Assembly (NCBI GenBank): GCA_024195265.1 | Contig: JAJLRJ010000004.1 | Location: forward strand, 44,493,068-44,557,067 | Length of the DNA: 64,000 bases | Source of the DNA: Dendrophyllia cribrosa | Taxonomy: Eukaryota; Cnidaria; Anthozoa; Scleractinia; Dendrophylliidae | Direction: 5' to 3' | Part shown: piece by piece, positions 12,266 through 27,000 of the stretch | Position numbering within the stretch: position 1 is the stretch's first letter | Layout of the letters: each line of letters opens with the position of its first letter | Notes under the pieces: model-generated | Seen by the model: the letters and a program-made list of their open reading frames with translations, nothing else | Databases searched by the model: none | What the model was told of the DNA's origin: nothing | Made by a program: the position numbers and the translations under genes

Positions 12266-13028
12266 TATATAAAAAATCTTCACGTTACCATGTTTACCCT
12301 CGGACAGTATTCGAAAATCTTCGGAAACTTTCTTAAACTTAAACTCATAATTAGAGTCGTTTATATAATAAACAAAATTGTACATGGCTGTTAGAAGATA
12401 TGAAATTTTTGGTTGTGTACCAGTTGCGGCCGCTTCTGTTTTCAGGGCAAGGAGCCTTTGTTTTTGTTGTTTTTAGTGTATCGAACCAATGGTGTGAGAA
12501 CTTACGACAGTTACGAGAGCGGGCTACATCGCCCGAAATTTCTCTTTTCGTGTTCAATGCGCTCAGTCGTGAGATATTAAGTTGAACACTCGAAGGGAAC
12601 TTTCATTTCTCCTCGTACTCATTTATTTTCTTTTATATATTGTTAATTAGCTCTCTTAGCCTTACTTTTATATAGTAAAAATTATTTATGTACATGTTAA
12701 CAAGGCCAAGAAGGTAGATAAAAGTATAATAAATCGGCTGCATTTTTGAATAAGATAAACACGATAGAGAACAAGCAGCCACTCCCCCTATATCAGTATT
12801 CCCGAGGGAAAAGAAGGATAAATTAAAAAAAAAAACATGCACGGATTACAACAACCAATCAACGGCGCGTTCTAAACTAAGGTCATATCACATACCTGCT
12901 TAGCCTGTGTACAGCAGGCTAATACATGCTTTTATTGACGCCCGTATCTACGCCAAGTATCTTTCTTCAAGGAGGTCAAAAGTCAAACAGATTGACAAGC
13001 ATAAATTCAAAGTTGCTCGAAGGTATCT

Positions 13029-13355
13029 TAGGCTATGTCTACACTATACCGGATAGCTCTTGCGCCGGCACGAAAACCATACCGGATAGGCCTTTCGTTC
13101 ACACATGAAACGCTGCAACGCGGCGCTCGTGAGAGTGAATCGTCACATATCGGATAGATTCTCGTGCCAATCTCTAGGGCAGTGTGAACAGGCAATCGAA
13201 CCGAACCGTAGCGGAAGTCAACAACTAGGAGCGAGGATTGAAACCCACCGAAAAAGAAGTAAATATCCAGTTCTGGGTCGTTACTGTTCACACCAGGCCG
13301 GAGTATTTTTCATGTCGACATGATAAGCTATCCGGTATAGTGTAGACATAGCCTT
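13029..13355. mobile_element. Inverted-repeat element, ~30-bp termini
   Basis: AGGCTATGTCTACACTATAC at the left and GTATAGTGTAGACATAGCCT at the right are exact inverted repeats and extend further inward (CGGATAGCT/AGCTATCCG). The interior contains additional degenerate CGGATAG motifs. No coding sequence is supported. Confidence 0.85.
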
Positions 13356-14807
13356 AGCCACTTTCCTCGCTGCAACCTGTTTGTTCGGCCTCGTGAGTAA
13401 AGCGACTTTTAAGTAGTCTGAATATAAGGGGAGATTTCCCGACAGTAATGAAACATTCTAGTCAAAAACAGATCGAAACCACTGAAATAGCATTTTATAG
13501 TTTATAGCGTGCGCATTTTGCATTTTGGTTTGAAATAAAGGTTTAAGTTTAACCAATTAAACGCTTCATTTCACTCAGAAACAACGCAGAGCTTGCGCAA
13601 TACGCACTCGTCTAGATTCACTTAAAAAAACGAGTATTATGGTATTTCACGTCGGTCAACAAACAAATTCAATAGGTTCAGTTCAGTTATGTCGTACTCG
13701 TTTTATCTTTGCCGTTTCCTAATTTCCTCGAAAAAAAAAAATGAACTTTGGAATCACGCAATCGTGTTGTTTTTCCACACATTTGCGTGCTTCTGTTTTA
13801 ATATATTCAATCGTTCGAGCTTGATTGAAGGGTTCACAAGAGCTTGTCAGTCAAGATCGGAAAATAGAAAGCAAAAACAAAACCTGTTTTGTTTCCTCCA
13901 GCCAATCGTCTTCAATAATTCAAAGGAAATATTGCATTTGTATGCGTGGTTGAAGATGAAAGGGCGGCGGATAAAAAGAAAATATGTCACGAAGCGGAAA
14001 TTTGACACGTCACCACACAAGCGCATCAAGTGTTTTTCGCATGCTTGTTTCCATATAAGGCCATAACACTCCCACGTTATGTAAAAATTTCACAATTCCA
14101 GTTGTGTACCCAATGCTCTCCATCTGTCTATCACGTGCACATCACGTGAAAATCAAAGGTCGCCCGAAAGCCAACCATTCGTTCATAGCCGTGAATATTT
14201 TATTTTTACATGCATGAGGTAATTTAAAACCCGTAAGTGTCGCAGGAAATTCGGCTTCACATTAATACGGAAGAGAATACGAAAAGGAAAAGGACCGATT
14301 TATTTTGATGTCTTTAGTTCTTTCCTGAAAATAAAAACAACTGATCCGTTACTGTAAATCTGGTAAATGATGCGCTTTGTTCAGTCTCAATTTCCCCATA
14401 GAAGCCGCCGTACTTTCGTTTCGTTCTTGATTAGAACTTTACATCTGTTTATCTTGCCGATAGCCAATGAATGATCGTTTCTCTGGATAAATCTACGTAA
14501 AACAACATGATTGGACGCGTTCATAGTAATTACGCTCTGTGATTTTTTTACTTATTACTTATTACTGCAAGGTAGCTTTTATTTTACTGATTGAGTTGCT
14601 CAATTGTTAGTACATGTCTGACGAGCTAGTCTGGTTTTTTAACGAACAATTGAAATCATTACGGCAAGCGACGACATTGGGAAAATTTGGGTTGAAATTG
14701 AATTTCTGTGATTAAATTTACTTGGTTCAAAAACCTGTTCTGAAACCGCATTCAAACATACATGCGCGCGCATTGCTGCGCGGCAGCTAAGGTGTGGTTG
14801 ACACTTG

Positions 14808-15018
14808 ATTCTGATTGGCTGATATTATTAGACTGTCACGTCAATCATCTCAACCTAAGCAGTTGATTGGCTAGGTTTGACATTTTGCCTTATATGTCAA
14901 TCTTTCTCCAACCCACCCCTTTCAAATTTCGTGGCGAAAATCGCATACGACCGCAGTCAGTCTTGCGGGCCCTCAGTCAACTGTCTGTAAAGGGGGAGTT
15001 GTGGGTTTTCAAAACGAT
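14808..15018 (+). promoter_or_regulatory. Probable MORC promoter / 5' UTR with CCAAT boxes
   Basis: Immediately upstream of the MORC start codon are two CCAAT boxes on the reverse strand (TGATTGGCTGA at about 14813 and TTGATTGGCTAGG at about 14862). No clear TATA box is seen at the usual distance. The placement is inferred only from position and these motifs. Confidence 0.35.
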
Positions 15019-18000
15019 ATGGCGACAACCCTACTTTCATCCGATTCTGCGGATGTGGGAGTGCGGCTCAGCACTGTAAGTGCACCGTTTATGTTATTAA
15101 TCTTAACTGCACCAGAATTTTAAGAAACTAATTGATCTTTTCAGCTCAGTCCGAAGTATTTGCACACGAATTCGACAAGCCACACTTGGCCGTTCAGCGC
15201 TATCGCCGAACTCATCGGTAAGTTCGCCGCAATTCAGCGTCTTCGGTGGATTCATTCCGTCCGGTTTTCTTGTCAGCTTTCTCAAATTTGTCTATGACCT
15301 TGTTCTTTAGACAATGCGTACGATCCAGACGTAAATGCAAGTCAGTTATGGATAGATGTAAAAAAATACAACAAGCACAACTACTGTTTGGTGTTCACTG
15401 ACAACGGAGCCGGCATGGGTCCCGAAAAACTCCATAAAATGCTAAGGTACGATTTTTCCTCTGGCGTCTCTCAATTTAATAGCTATTCTTTCATTCTTAC
15501 ACCTTTAAATACTCACGCATGTGCCTCTTTTAAATTTTTGCAGCTTCGGATTTTGCGACAAGGTAAGAAGTTTTGCACGATATCCACGTTGCGTTACCTT
15601 GCAATATCGTCCATTCATAAGTTCATGTGTTTACAGTTCGACATGTGCAAAGTGCGCGGATCGCTATCCTCGTCTTATTTTATTATATTTCTATGTCTAG
15701 GTGGCTAAAAAGGGGCAACATATGCCTGTTGGACACTACGGGAATGGTTTTAAGTCGGGATCGATGCGGCTAGGAAGGGATGCGATTGTCTTCACCAAAA
15801 ACGGCGACACGAAAAGCGTCGGGTTTCTATCGCAAACTTACTTGGAAGCCATTAAAGCGGAGACAATTCTTGTACCGATGGTTACTTGGGATTCAGACGG
15901 AAATATCCTTTATAAATGGTGATATATTTGAACGCGAATGCCGCACGTGAAGCCGTGATTGAAGATTCAATTTGTTGTTTACTTCCGCCATTTTGGTGTT
16001 CGCGCCAAACTCGAATTTGGCGCCCCAGATAACATACGATAACAGCACGGAAGAGATTATTTTGGTGTTTATATTAGATAGCCTGTAAGTTATATCATAT
16101 TTATAAACTTGTTTAGCGTAATTTTGTGGTATTTTAGCCATGAGACAAAATTTTTAAGTATTAGATCCAAACAATTGATCAAAAAGAAGCAATACTTGTA
16201 GAGGGAATAAAATATATTAAATTCTCAAGAATGTCCCTTATTCCACGGTTTAAAAAACATCACTCTGATAAAAAATTACAATTTGGTTTATGTCATGTAG
16301 TTATTTATACAAATCCATTATTTGAATACACCGATTGTCATTTTGGGAGATTGATGCCTGCAACTGTTTTGTTTTGCTTGTAAATACAAGTAAATTCCGA
16401 CTTTAAGTATACTTTTCTAGATTCTGATTGGTCCTTTTGTCAAATTATTTGACAATATCATTCAATGAAGATAATAATCCATGCATTTGCAGTTTGTAAT
16501 GCGTCAGTCATCATGGTTGAATGTGATCTTTAATTTAACATTTAATGTGGCCGTACATGTATTCTCCAGCAGGCGAGAACATTTTGAACATTTGTTGAAC
16601 ATCTTATTTTTCCATTGAAGCATGCTATTGGAAAATATGCAAATCTATATTTGTTGACATTGCATAGAACTGATTTTCAATCAATCGTGCAATTTTAAAT
16701 TTACTGTTACATGTATACTGCGCATATCTTTCATTTTGCAAGGTTAAAAAAGTTCTCTCTCTTTTTAAAGTTCACTCATGCATTGGCAATGTTATGTAGG
16801 GTTCTTGTTTGACCCGTTTAATGTCCTGTTATGTTGTACAAACCTCTTTGTTGTATTTATATATTATATTGATTTCAACAAGCTACAATTCTTAACAGAT
16901 CTTAAAAATTGCCCCAAAATCAGATAAGGAGAAGGCATTGCAAGACATTCTCACACACTCGATTTTTAAATACAAAGAGGAGCTTTTAGCAGAGTTTGCA
17001 GGGATTCAGAATCCCAGTGGTACTCGAATTATCATCTTCAATGTTCGGACGACCCCAGATGGCAAACCAGAGTTTGACTTCAGTGTACCTTATGACATAA
17101 GAATTCCTGAGGATACTGACTTAGCCATCAGCAAGCTGAAAAAACAGGAGAGACAGAACCACATCCCAGAGTCTGATTACTCTTTACGGGTAAGAAATTT
17201 GTTAAATAAGCTAGAGTAACAATTTTTTTTTTACCCATTCACAAAAAGTTATGTTAAAACCAAGATTGAAATTAAGAAACAATGGGACAGAATTTTGATA
17301 TCTAAAACCTGTTTAACTGCCAGTCAATCTCTCCCTTTAATTTGGGCATTTTTGTGTTACCCTGATTGTTCAATTTATTAGAATGTAATAACTGAAAAAA
17401 CAGTGTTTCTTCGCTACTCTAACAATAACCATGCATTTTATGGGGAATCAGTGGTGACATTGTGAAACCTTTTGCTGATTGCAAAAGTTTTTATTGATTT
17501 CTTTTGAAAACTATACCTTGTACTCTTGATACTGGCTAACATTACTGCGCCTTTCAATAACATGCGGAATTTGAAATTCAAATTTCCACCAAAGGTTGCA
17601 TTTTACACTTCCGTCAATCATCTTAGCTTACCTCTCAGGAAACATATCTTCACTTCAATGAGTTCAAAAGGTCACGTCCGTGCATTATGATTGGTAGATT
17701 TCGATCCATTTTGATTGTTTCGTTTTTACATGGTCCGTTGGCTTTGGTATTAATTATGATTGACGGCAGGGAATAATGCAACCGTTGGTGAAGATTTGAA
17801 TTTCAAATTCCGCATGTTATTGAAGGGCGCAGTAATGAATGAATAAATTAATAATATAGAAGATTACTAATATTAATTGTTTGTTTCTAGGCATATTGTG
17901 CTATTTTGTACCTGCGACCAAGAATGCAGATTATATTGAGGGGTAAGAAGGTACGCACCACAGTAATAACGAAGAGTTTAAGTAAAACTGAAGTGGACAA

Positions 18001-21000
18001 TTATCGGCCGTCAGCTGCAGTGCGCGAAGCTAACACAAGTACACTGGGAACTGTATCCTTTATCAATTTTTTACAAGTTAACTTTTAGTTTTAGTTAACT
18101 TTTAGTTCCACCATTGCTCCACACGTACTATCTGGCCTTACCCAGGTTATAAATGTGTACTGACAAACATATGGCTAGTGTAGACCCTGAGCAGGACTAC
18201 AACAAAGAGCATTCTATCCAGGGCGAGTGACATTACTGGCTTATTAATTGAAGGGCCGAGAGCATGTCCAGCCTATATGACTTTTTAGGCCTTTTTTTAT
18301 TTTTTCTCGCTCAGAATAGCTCAGAATGGCCTCATTTTATCGTACAACGAATAATATCACAAGCCCTTGTCGAATTTGCACTAACCCTAAGGAATTTGAC
18401 CAATTTCACCTGAAAAAAGCAGAGTTCTGGTCCTCCAGTGCTTTGACGGTACATTCAGAGCGCAATTTCGAAGCCATTTGAAAGCAGTTTGGCCGTGAGA
18501 ATATGCGACTGCAATACTTCTGACCAGTGCCAACAACTAAACGAAAATACCGTTATTTACGCACGCCTGGCTCGCGTATCTATCGTGAGCTCACTACGGC
18601 AACACATCGCCTATGTAGCGTGTGTGTAAGCCAACGTGTATAAGGCCCGTCCGGTGATTGAAAGACATCATTAAGTCCGGAAATCCTTGAGTCTCTAGCA
18701 CTTCTCAAAGAAACGAGTCGTGTTTCTTGTCCTTCCTTGTGTCTGAAGCGCCATTTAGCGCTCGAGGTGAAAAACGGACCTTGGTCGGGAAGACGAGCCG
18801 GCGGGAAAGTCTGGAATCACTTCGGATCAGAAAAGGGGCAGCGTTGAGAGTTGTGGGCCATTTCCCATCCCGTGCCGTGGTCGAAATGCCCGATATCCGA
18901 AGTGCTTTGAGACTTATAGTATTTTGCAAAAACTTTCGGGCGGGAACTCCATTTTGGTTTTGTTGTAGGATTTCCCGACATGCTTTGCGACAGTGGTAGA
19001 TGGGTCAGCTGTGCGTGGTCGGGCACTTGAAATACAGCTTTGGGCAGCTCGAAGTGAGTTGTTGCTGGCCGGCGGGAAGACGTTTTGCATTTGGAGTCTT
19101 TAATGCAACATTAAATTCGATCTAAAAGGATTTTGAAATCGAGATACGCGTTTTGATGCATATCAAGCTTTAAGTAATAAAACTTAGCCTGAACTGAGCA
19201 TGTGTTCCTCGGTGGTCTAGTGGTTTGGTCGGGGATTTCCGCTCGGACGGCTCCAGGTTCGAATCACGCTCAGCATCTTTTTTTTTTTTTTTTTCGAACT
19301 GGACATTATGAAAGTGATTTACTTTTTCTGCGTTCGTCAAAATTCCTTACGTTTAATTTTAAAAAAATATCGAACCGTGTCAGTGTGAAAACAGAAGCTT
19401 ACCGCAATATTGCGTTACAATAGGAGCCTTTGATTGATTGATTTTTTTTTTTGCATACGGTATTTCTCAAAAACGACGGAAAAAACAACAGAAAAAAAAT
19501 CGGAACAATGTTTTGCAACTAATTTCTAGTTCACATGCCAAAATTGGACAAATCTGAGCAAGAAAAAATAAAAAAAGGCCTAAAAAGTCATATAGGCTGG
19601 ACATGCTCTCGGCCCTTCAATTATTGTGTAACTTTACCTTTTTGCCACTTCTTGTTTAAAAAATTGGAGCTTAAATGTCAATACCTACATGAAGGAGCTT
19701 TAATTTATTAGGTTTGATGGACTGGATTACCATATTTTGAGACATGTACCATCTAGATACATGTATATAATGATATTATAAAATATCCCTCCCGATGGGT
19801 TGTTTTGGGTTAAGCCCCAACAATCCCCCATCCCCCACCCCTCTGGAAATTCCAGTTAAGTTTTATACTACACTTTCCTTTAAAATGTTTCGCTGTTCAG
19901 ACCCCAAATTTCCAGCATTTTTCATGATAACATTTTTTACAATACTTGCAGTTGTTTAGTAGAATGAAGTTATTAATTATTGTGTAACTTTACCTTTTTG
20001 CCACTTTTTGTTTAAAAAATCGGAGCTTAAATGTCAATACCTACATGAAGGAGCTTTAATTTATTAGGTTTGATGGACTGGATTACCATATTTTGAGACA
20101 TGTACCATCTAGATACATACATTGTATATAATGATATTATAAAATATCCCTCCCCATGGGTTGTTTTGGGTTAAGCCCCAACAATCCCCCATCCCCCACC
20201 CCTCTGGAAATTCCAGTTAAGTTTTATACTACACTTTCCTTTAAAATGTTTTGCTGTTCAGACCCCAAATTTCCAGCATTTTTCATGATAACATTTTTTG
20301 CAATACTTGCAGTTGTTTAGTAGAATGAAGTTATTTTCTTAACAAGTGTTAAAATATGGTAGGTAAACAAGCCAGTGAAAATAACATTTGGGTTCAGTCA
20401 GAATAAAAATCATTATGGTATTATGATGTACCACAGGAACCGGCTTGTTAAACCTTATGTCCGTGTGGGTTACCAGTTACGGGTAAGCAAAGCACACACA
20501 TGTAACGGTATTTTTAATGTTATTGTAATTTAATCACAATGACCTATAACACAACCAGAGGGAGTAGAATGACATGTTCAGTTGCAATAGATATTAATTA
20601 TAATATAAAATTTAAAAAATAGTATGACTTAAAAAAGCTAACTCTGTTTAACCTCGTCCTTTCTTGAAATATTACTTGTTTTTATAATAATTATTTTTTA
20701 AATTATTACATACCAATTACCAGTAATTAGTTGTGTGTTAATTATCAGACATTTTTAATCGAAACACCATTCAAATTTTTTATTGCTTATTTTTTCACAA
20801 GGTAATAAAAGAATTGTGTAATAAGTGCATATTATTAACCCTTTTGCAGCCAAGTTTCCTCAAATGGCCAAATATTTTATTGGCCAAATAACATAACTTA
20901 AAGGGGCTCTGTCACCATTTTTAAAGTTACTTTATAATGGCAAAATACAGAGACGTTATTGAACTAGTGTGAGGTCTGTATATATATCTTATTGACCCAA

Positions 21001-24000
21001 GCGTGAGGGCCGTACTGGGAGAATATCGGCCCGAGGTCTTGACAGTACAGACCGAGTGCAGCGAGGTCCATATAGAAAAGACAGAGGGCCGATATTCTCC
21101 CATTACAGTCCCGAGCAAGCTTGGTTAATAAGAGATTTATTACACGACTCCTGCCGGCGGGAGGATCGCGCGGGATCATTCGGGACAATGCCCGGTCCAA
21201 TACTTAGAGAATATTGGACCGGCAATCGAGCATTCTGATTGGTCGATTTTAGTTATTGGCCCTCTGACTGTCTTGGTCATGTAATAATTCCCAATACGGA
21301 CTGAACAAGCTAAATAAAGTTTTTATTATAATGGCGTTTTAAAAAATTTGTTGATAAATTAATGCAAGCATTCTCGGCTAACCAAAGCATATTCTTGCAT
21401 TTTTCAAGCAACTTTGTGAAAAGTAAACTAAAATAATTGTCCGCCAAACATGAGGAAAAATGTTTCTACCTAATGGCAAACAGTTTTCATTTGTTCATTG
21501 TTTCGTAAAAGGAATTCGGCGAAATGAGTTCGTGAGCGGTCCGTATTGCAAAATTCGGACTGCTCAGGGAACCAATCAGAATGCTTCTTTTTATCATGGA
21601 CCAGTTTGCCATATAAATAAATCTATTAATACCAGTTAACACCCAAAATTTTGTTTAAGATCTTATTCTACTAGACTTAAGTGCTCTAAGAGTAAAAATA
21701 AGTTTCTTGGGCTGTAGATGGCTAGGATGAAAATGGATTGCATCTTGAAAATTTAAATTGGACTAATTTTTTCAAGTTTATTGCTTCTGTCTTGGAAAAC
21801 TCACTAAAACTCTGATTATGGTCTATTTTCTCTTCGAGAATTTACTTGATATCTTCCTCTTAGTGTTCTACATGTATAAGCATTTTGTGTACGACAAAGG
21901 TACTTACACTGTAGCTTTAATTTGGGGTTGTTATACCTAAAAACCTCAAAATCTTCATGACATAACTCCTTTAACGTAACTTATGGGTAAGATTGCCTTA
22001 GAAGGGTACTTAATATTATTATTTTAGCTTAAACTTGGGACTAAATGATCCAAACAAAGTATTCATTGAATACTGGTGTGTTTTAGTTTTGGTCTGTGAT
22101 ATACTGTATGTCTCTTTGACTGATGAATGTTATATTAATTTCAGGCTAACAACTCAGGTGTTGGAGTTGTGGGTGTTATTGAATGTGATTTCCTTCAGCC
22201 AACTCATAACAAACAAGACTTTGATTACACTAAGGCATACAGGTACTAATGGTCCATGCTATAAGCTATATATATAAGTATGGTGATGTACTGGAATTTA
22301 AACATGTGATTTTAGGACCATTGAGAATTATGGTAGAAGCACTTGCAGGGATGAACCATTTGATTTTTGTTGAAGAAATAAACCAAGCTTTGTGTTATTC
22401 TGCCATTAGAAAGTGTCAATATAGTGTAGATCTGTTTGGGGAATTCCTTACAGATGAACATAAAATAAAGATTGCAGAGAATCAGAAGGAAACATTTTTA
22501 TCAATGTTGAAATTACTTTTGTTAGCTTAGCGCTCAAAAATCATTTGCACTACATTGTATGAATGTAGAGATTGAGCTTTAAGGTGGCTGGCTACACAAT
22601 GAAAGTGGATTAATTTTTGGAGTGAGTCATAGAATCAAGATAGATGTTGACCTTTAGCTGCATTTTTTTGGGGAAAAAAAACGAAAAATCCTAAAATGAA
22701 TCATTTAACGTAGAAAAAAACCCGTTGGTATGCAAATGGACCTATTTTGACTCGCTTGTGTTTATCAGTCTGCTCGACAAATAGTTTTAAAAATATATGC
22801 AATAAAATCTAACCTGAATTGCCCATGATATGAAATTGCAAATGAAACGAGTAAATTTGCATGAAAGACCGCTTGTCAAGATCATGAATCTAAAAATCTG
22901 GTTTGAGATTTAATCTGAAAAATCTCACCTACATGTATAAGTATGGATTCAACGGATTCATGATCCGTTTTTGTATTTTATTAAAAAAACATGTCAGAAT
23001 CTTTTTTTTGGATTCAAGTTATCCGGATTTGGATTTTCCCAAAAAAACGCAGCCTGAGTCACCTTCAAACTTTGAGTTGCTGTCCATTAATAACCGGTTG
23101 CTGGCTACAGTATATTGACAGTCCTGTGACATATAAAACCTGGTTAAAACTGTTTAGTTAGTAACCAGAGCCAGAACTGTATGTTGTAACATTTTAAACA
23201 TTCTGTGTTTTATAGAGCTTGCATTGCTGCACTGGGTTCCAAGCTGAATGATTACTGGTATGCTAAATACACTTTATTGTATCCACTTAAATTTGCATGA
23301 GTATGAACATTGATTTGATATGACAAATAACAGTGACCTTCTCTCTTATTTACATGTATCTTGTTGTGGTAAATTTCTTCTTTTAGGAATGAAAAGAAGG
23401 GTCCTCAACGCGCCAACAGCAAAGAACCTATTCCTGAACCGGTGGAAGTTCAGTAAGTTAATTGTTTGTTCACTCTCCCTTGTAAAAAATTTAGCGTAAT
23501 CGTGGCATGACAAGTCAGATTGCGCCACGGCAAGCACAATCTCGCCGCAATTTCAAGATTTCAGTGTGATGTTAACCGCACGTGGTCACTCGCTGCGAAT
23601 CCCATCATGATCACGCTAAAATTTTTACAAGGGCTAGTAAAGTTACTGTAAACACTTGCTACATCGTTTTGCTCAAACACCTTCCCCACTGGTCAGAGAA
23701 AAGCCACTGGACAAGGCTGCTCAAATACTCAGAGAATCAGACTATGTCTTCATTCAGCTTACCCTGGCCTTCATGGAGGATTTCTTTCTACTTTCTCCTT
23801 GAATGATCTTAAGCTTTCTTCTCTCTCACCACTCTGTGGCTTGTTGTAGCCACTTTGCGGCTCAAGTTCATTCAATAAGAAAGAAGAAAGAAAACTTCTG
23901 GGTCCAGGGTACATTCTGCTTGAAACAGGGGTTCTGGATTGCAAGAAAACAAATACGGCTGTTAATTGCTAATAATAGACCACTTTCATAATGGCGGCCG

Positions 24001-27000
24001 ATTTATTTATTCTTTTATATGTATGTTAAAGCCTCACTGGCCTCGGTAACATGTGCAAAATTCAAAAGAATTTTTACTCTAAAATGAGGCCAGTAAGGCT
24101 AATTAACATACATATAAAAGAATAAATAAATCGGCCACCATTATGAAAGTGGTCTATAACCTCCAAAGATGTCATTTCATGATGTGTCATGTGACATAGC
24201 TAGTACTCCATTGCAGGCAACCACTAAGTCAGACGCATCCAAGCTCTGTTCATAGCGGACTTTAGTTTCCACACATCACGGTCCTCCATAAACGCCGTGC
24301 CTGCCAGCATTTATCAAGTTCTGATCTATTCATTCAAATCCTGTTATTGAAACCTCCCAATAACTGCCACCTCTCTACAACAGCCCAGAAATTAATTCTG
24401 TCCAAGCATGGCCATTGCAGAGAGGTTTGACAGTAGCTGAGTAGGAGGTGAAGATAATGAGGTATTATATCTTTAATTTCAGAAAACCCCCGGACCAAAC
24501 ATGGGTGCAGTGTGACAACCCCGATTGTCTTAAGTGGCGCAAGTTACCTTATGGTACCGACCCTGATGAGCTGCCTGAAAAATGGTACTGTAGGGACAAC
24601 CCTACCCCAAGCATGAGGTCATGTAGCATACCTGAGGAAAAGGATGATGAAACTGAGCAGCCGTATGTTAAGACGCAAAAGAAACGCTTGTGAGTACTTT
24701 TTACACATCCAGTTATTTTAGTGTTAATGTTCTAGGAAACTTTAGTAAGCCTGGAAAATGATCTTTTTTCAATTTTATCAAATTGAAACACATACCTGGG
24801 TCATTGACACAAGTGATAATAAAAAATGATACCATTTTGGCCACTTAAAAGAGATTCTTCTTAAATAATAACTGAAGTTGTTATGCTGTGTTTACTAAAA
24901 AAAAAACACTTCCCCAGTGAAGGACCATCGCAATTTAATAGTTGACACTCAAATATATAGGTGCTGGTCATAAAAAGAATAAACTTAATAAGACATATTG
25001 GTATCTTGATTGTAATATAGATTATTTATTAATGAGACCTTGAAAAAGTCCTTGCTTGTCAATGGATGTTTTGCGCATGATCTATTATAAACAGAATAAA
25101 ATGGAGATCAAACATTTACATACAGCTGTAGCTTTAACACTCAAATGATGGTTTTTCGTAGGGAAAAAGAGATGGAGGATAGAAAACGGAGAGAAAGGGT
25201 GAGAATAAAAAAATTACCTCGAAAATAGAATTAAATTGAAAAAATGCTTACCATACACCAAATGTAAATATGGCTGCCCAACAATTTTTTGTTTGGACAA
25301 GTTCTCAAGAAAAGTAAAGCAATTGAATAATGATAAAGATCAGGTCAAAATAAGTCATTGTGTGCATTTTCAAGGCCATATTCTTATTTTAGGAGAAGTT
25401 ATAGGCAATCAAATTTTGGGAAAAACATGAAAGCGAGGCTAGTCAGGATAGAATGTCTCTTTTCTCATACAAATGCTTAAAATTTCAGTGAGCCATAACT
25501 TTGCAACCGGTAAACCAAAAACACTCAAACTTTGCAAGATGATACACTTAGCAGCACTTGTTTACGTGAGATAATTAATTTCTCTGAAAACTTGGCCAAA
25601 CAAAAAATTGCCTGGTGGCTATATTTGCATTTGGTGTATGTACCTTTGCTAAGTGCCTCTAGTATTAATTTAAACTTTGTTGGATTTGGTCGTTTGTGTA
25701 TTAAACAAGTGTGTTGCTCTATATTAATATATATTGTTTTCGTTTTTTAAATCATGCTGAATATCACTGTAAAATACACAAACTCTTATTAAAAGTGGAA
25801 AATTTTAAATGACTAAATTTACTTCCTGTCAAAAACCTTCAATCAGCAAAATGACAAGTTTAAACAAAACTTGACAACAAATGTGTTAAATTTTAGATCT
25901 CCATTATTAACAAATGGGTTAAATTTAAGATCTCCATTGTTACAATAATATTTTAATAAAATTTTCTTTTAAATTAATTCTTCTTTTTAACAGGAAGCTA
26001 AACAAAGACAAGAACAAGAGGTAGGATGAAGTTTTTACTCAGTCCACAGACTGTGTTGTTTACAGCAAAATTGTGGAGAACGAACCACAGAATGAGTAAA
26101 TAAAAGATTTATTGTCGACCCATTCTGTAGTTTGTTCTGATCATTCAGGTCAACAGGATGGGAAAATAGATTTTGGGAGCACTGGGCCGTTGGACAAGAG
26201 ACTTTCAGAATTTCTCACCTTTTTTTCAAGGAAACCTCTTGGGAATTCTAGGAAACCATCTGGTTTTTCACATTTTCAGCACAATCAGTATCAGACTTGG
26301 AAATTCCAGGTTTATAGTTATAAAGCTTATAAGCTCTTATAAGCTTATAAAGTTTATAATTATAATTCCAGGTTTATAAAGCTTTCACTGCCTTACACAA
26401 CACTGATTTTCATACAATCTGTGAGTAAGGTTTATATTCCTGGGAAAGTGAACAAATTCTTGTGGCAGTAAGAATCATTCACCTGAAAGTAAAAATCGCA
26501 CTTGGCAAGCGAGGCGAATGACATTGATTTTTACTCGCCTTAACGGATTTATACTTGCATTTGCATATGGACCAGCAGTTACAGCCCTTATTCATATTTA
26601 CATCAGACTGCATGTAGCTAATATTTAAAGCCTTTACATGCCTCATGTTTAAAGTGTAAACTTGTGAAGTTTCCCATCAATGAATTCCCAAAGCAGTAAA
26701 GTTCAAAAGAATAGCCATGCATATATACAGTGTAAAGAGATTGGGGGTGAATTTTGAGTAGATGAAGTAATATGCTCTTTAATTTAAAGGCAAAAAGGTT
26801 GGAGCAACAGCAAAAAGAATTAGAGAAAAAGGAAGCAGAATTGCAGAGGTATGTTTGGAAATGCCATCCATAAACCTTTCCTTTAAGGTAGGTAGGTAAA
26901 GTCGCACACATGGCCTGGGCTTAAACCCAGTTTCTGGATGGGATGCTAGTTCATCGCAGGGTTACTCCCAACATTTTGTCACTGGTACATCAGGGTGGAG

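Larger units (their letters stand above)
18053..20362 (+). other. Predicted GT-AG U12-type intron in the MORC gene
   Basis: The donor after exon 7 is GTATCCTTT, the full U12 5' splice-site consensus. The 3' end has TTTCTTAAC at 20335-20343, close to the U12 branch-point consensus TTCCTTAAC, about 20 nt before the AG at 20361-20362. Using that acceptor joins LGT to [11 protein letters not shown] in phase. The usual U2 polypyrimidine tract is absent. The intron also carries a large foldback element and a tandem duplication. Confidence 0.72.

Noticed and set aside
15911..15925. Standard GT donor for MORC exon 5 (TG/GTGATA)
   Set aside because: Joined to the nearest acceptor it gives an in-frame stop, and no nearby acceptor has the right phase.
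18727..19026. Overlapping ~90-codon frames on both strands
   Set aside because: They lie in the centre of a foldback element within a MORC intron and have no recognisable domain.
19205..19277. Possible functional tRNA gene
   Set aside because: A and B boxes are present but acceptor and anticodon stems do not pair properly, and the sequence is part of a repeated element.
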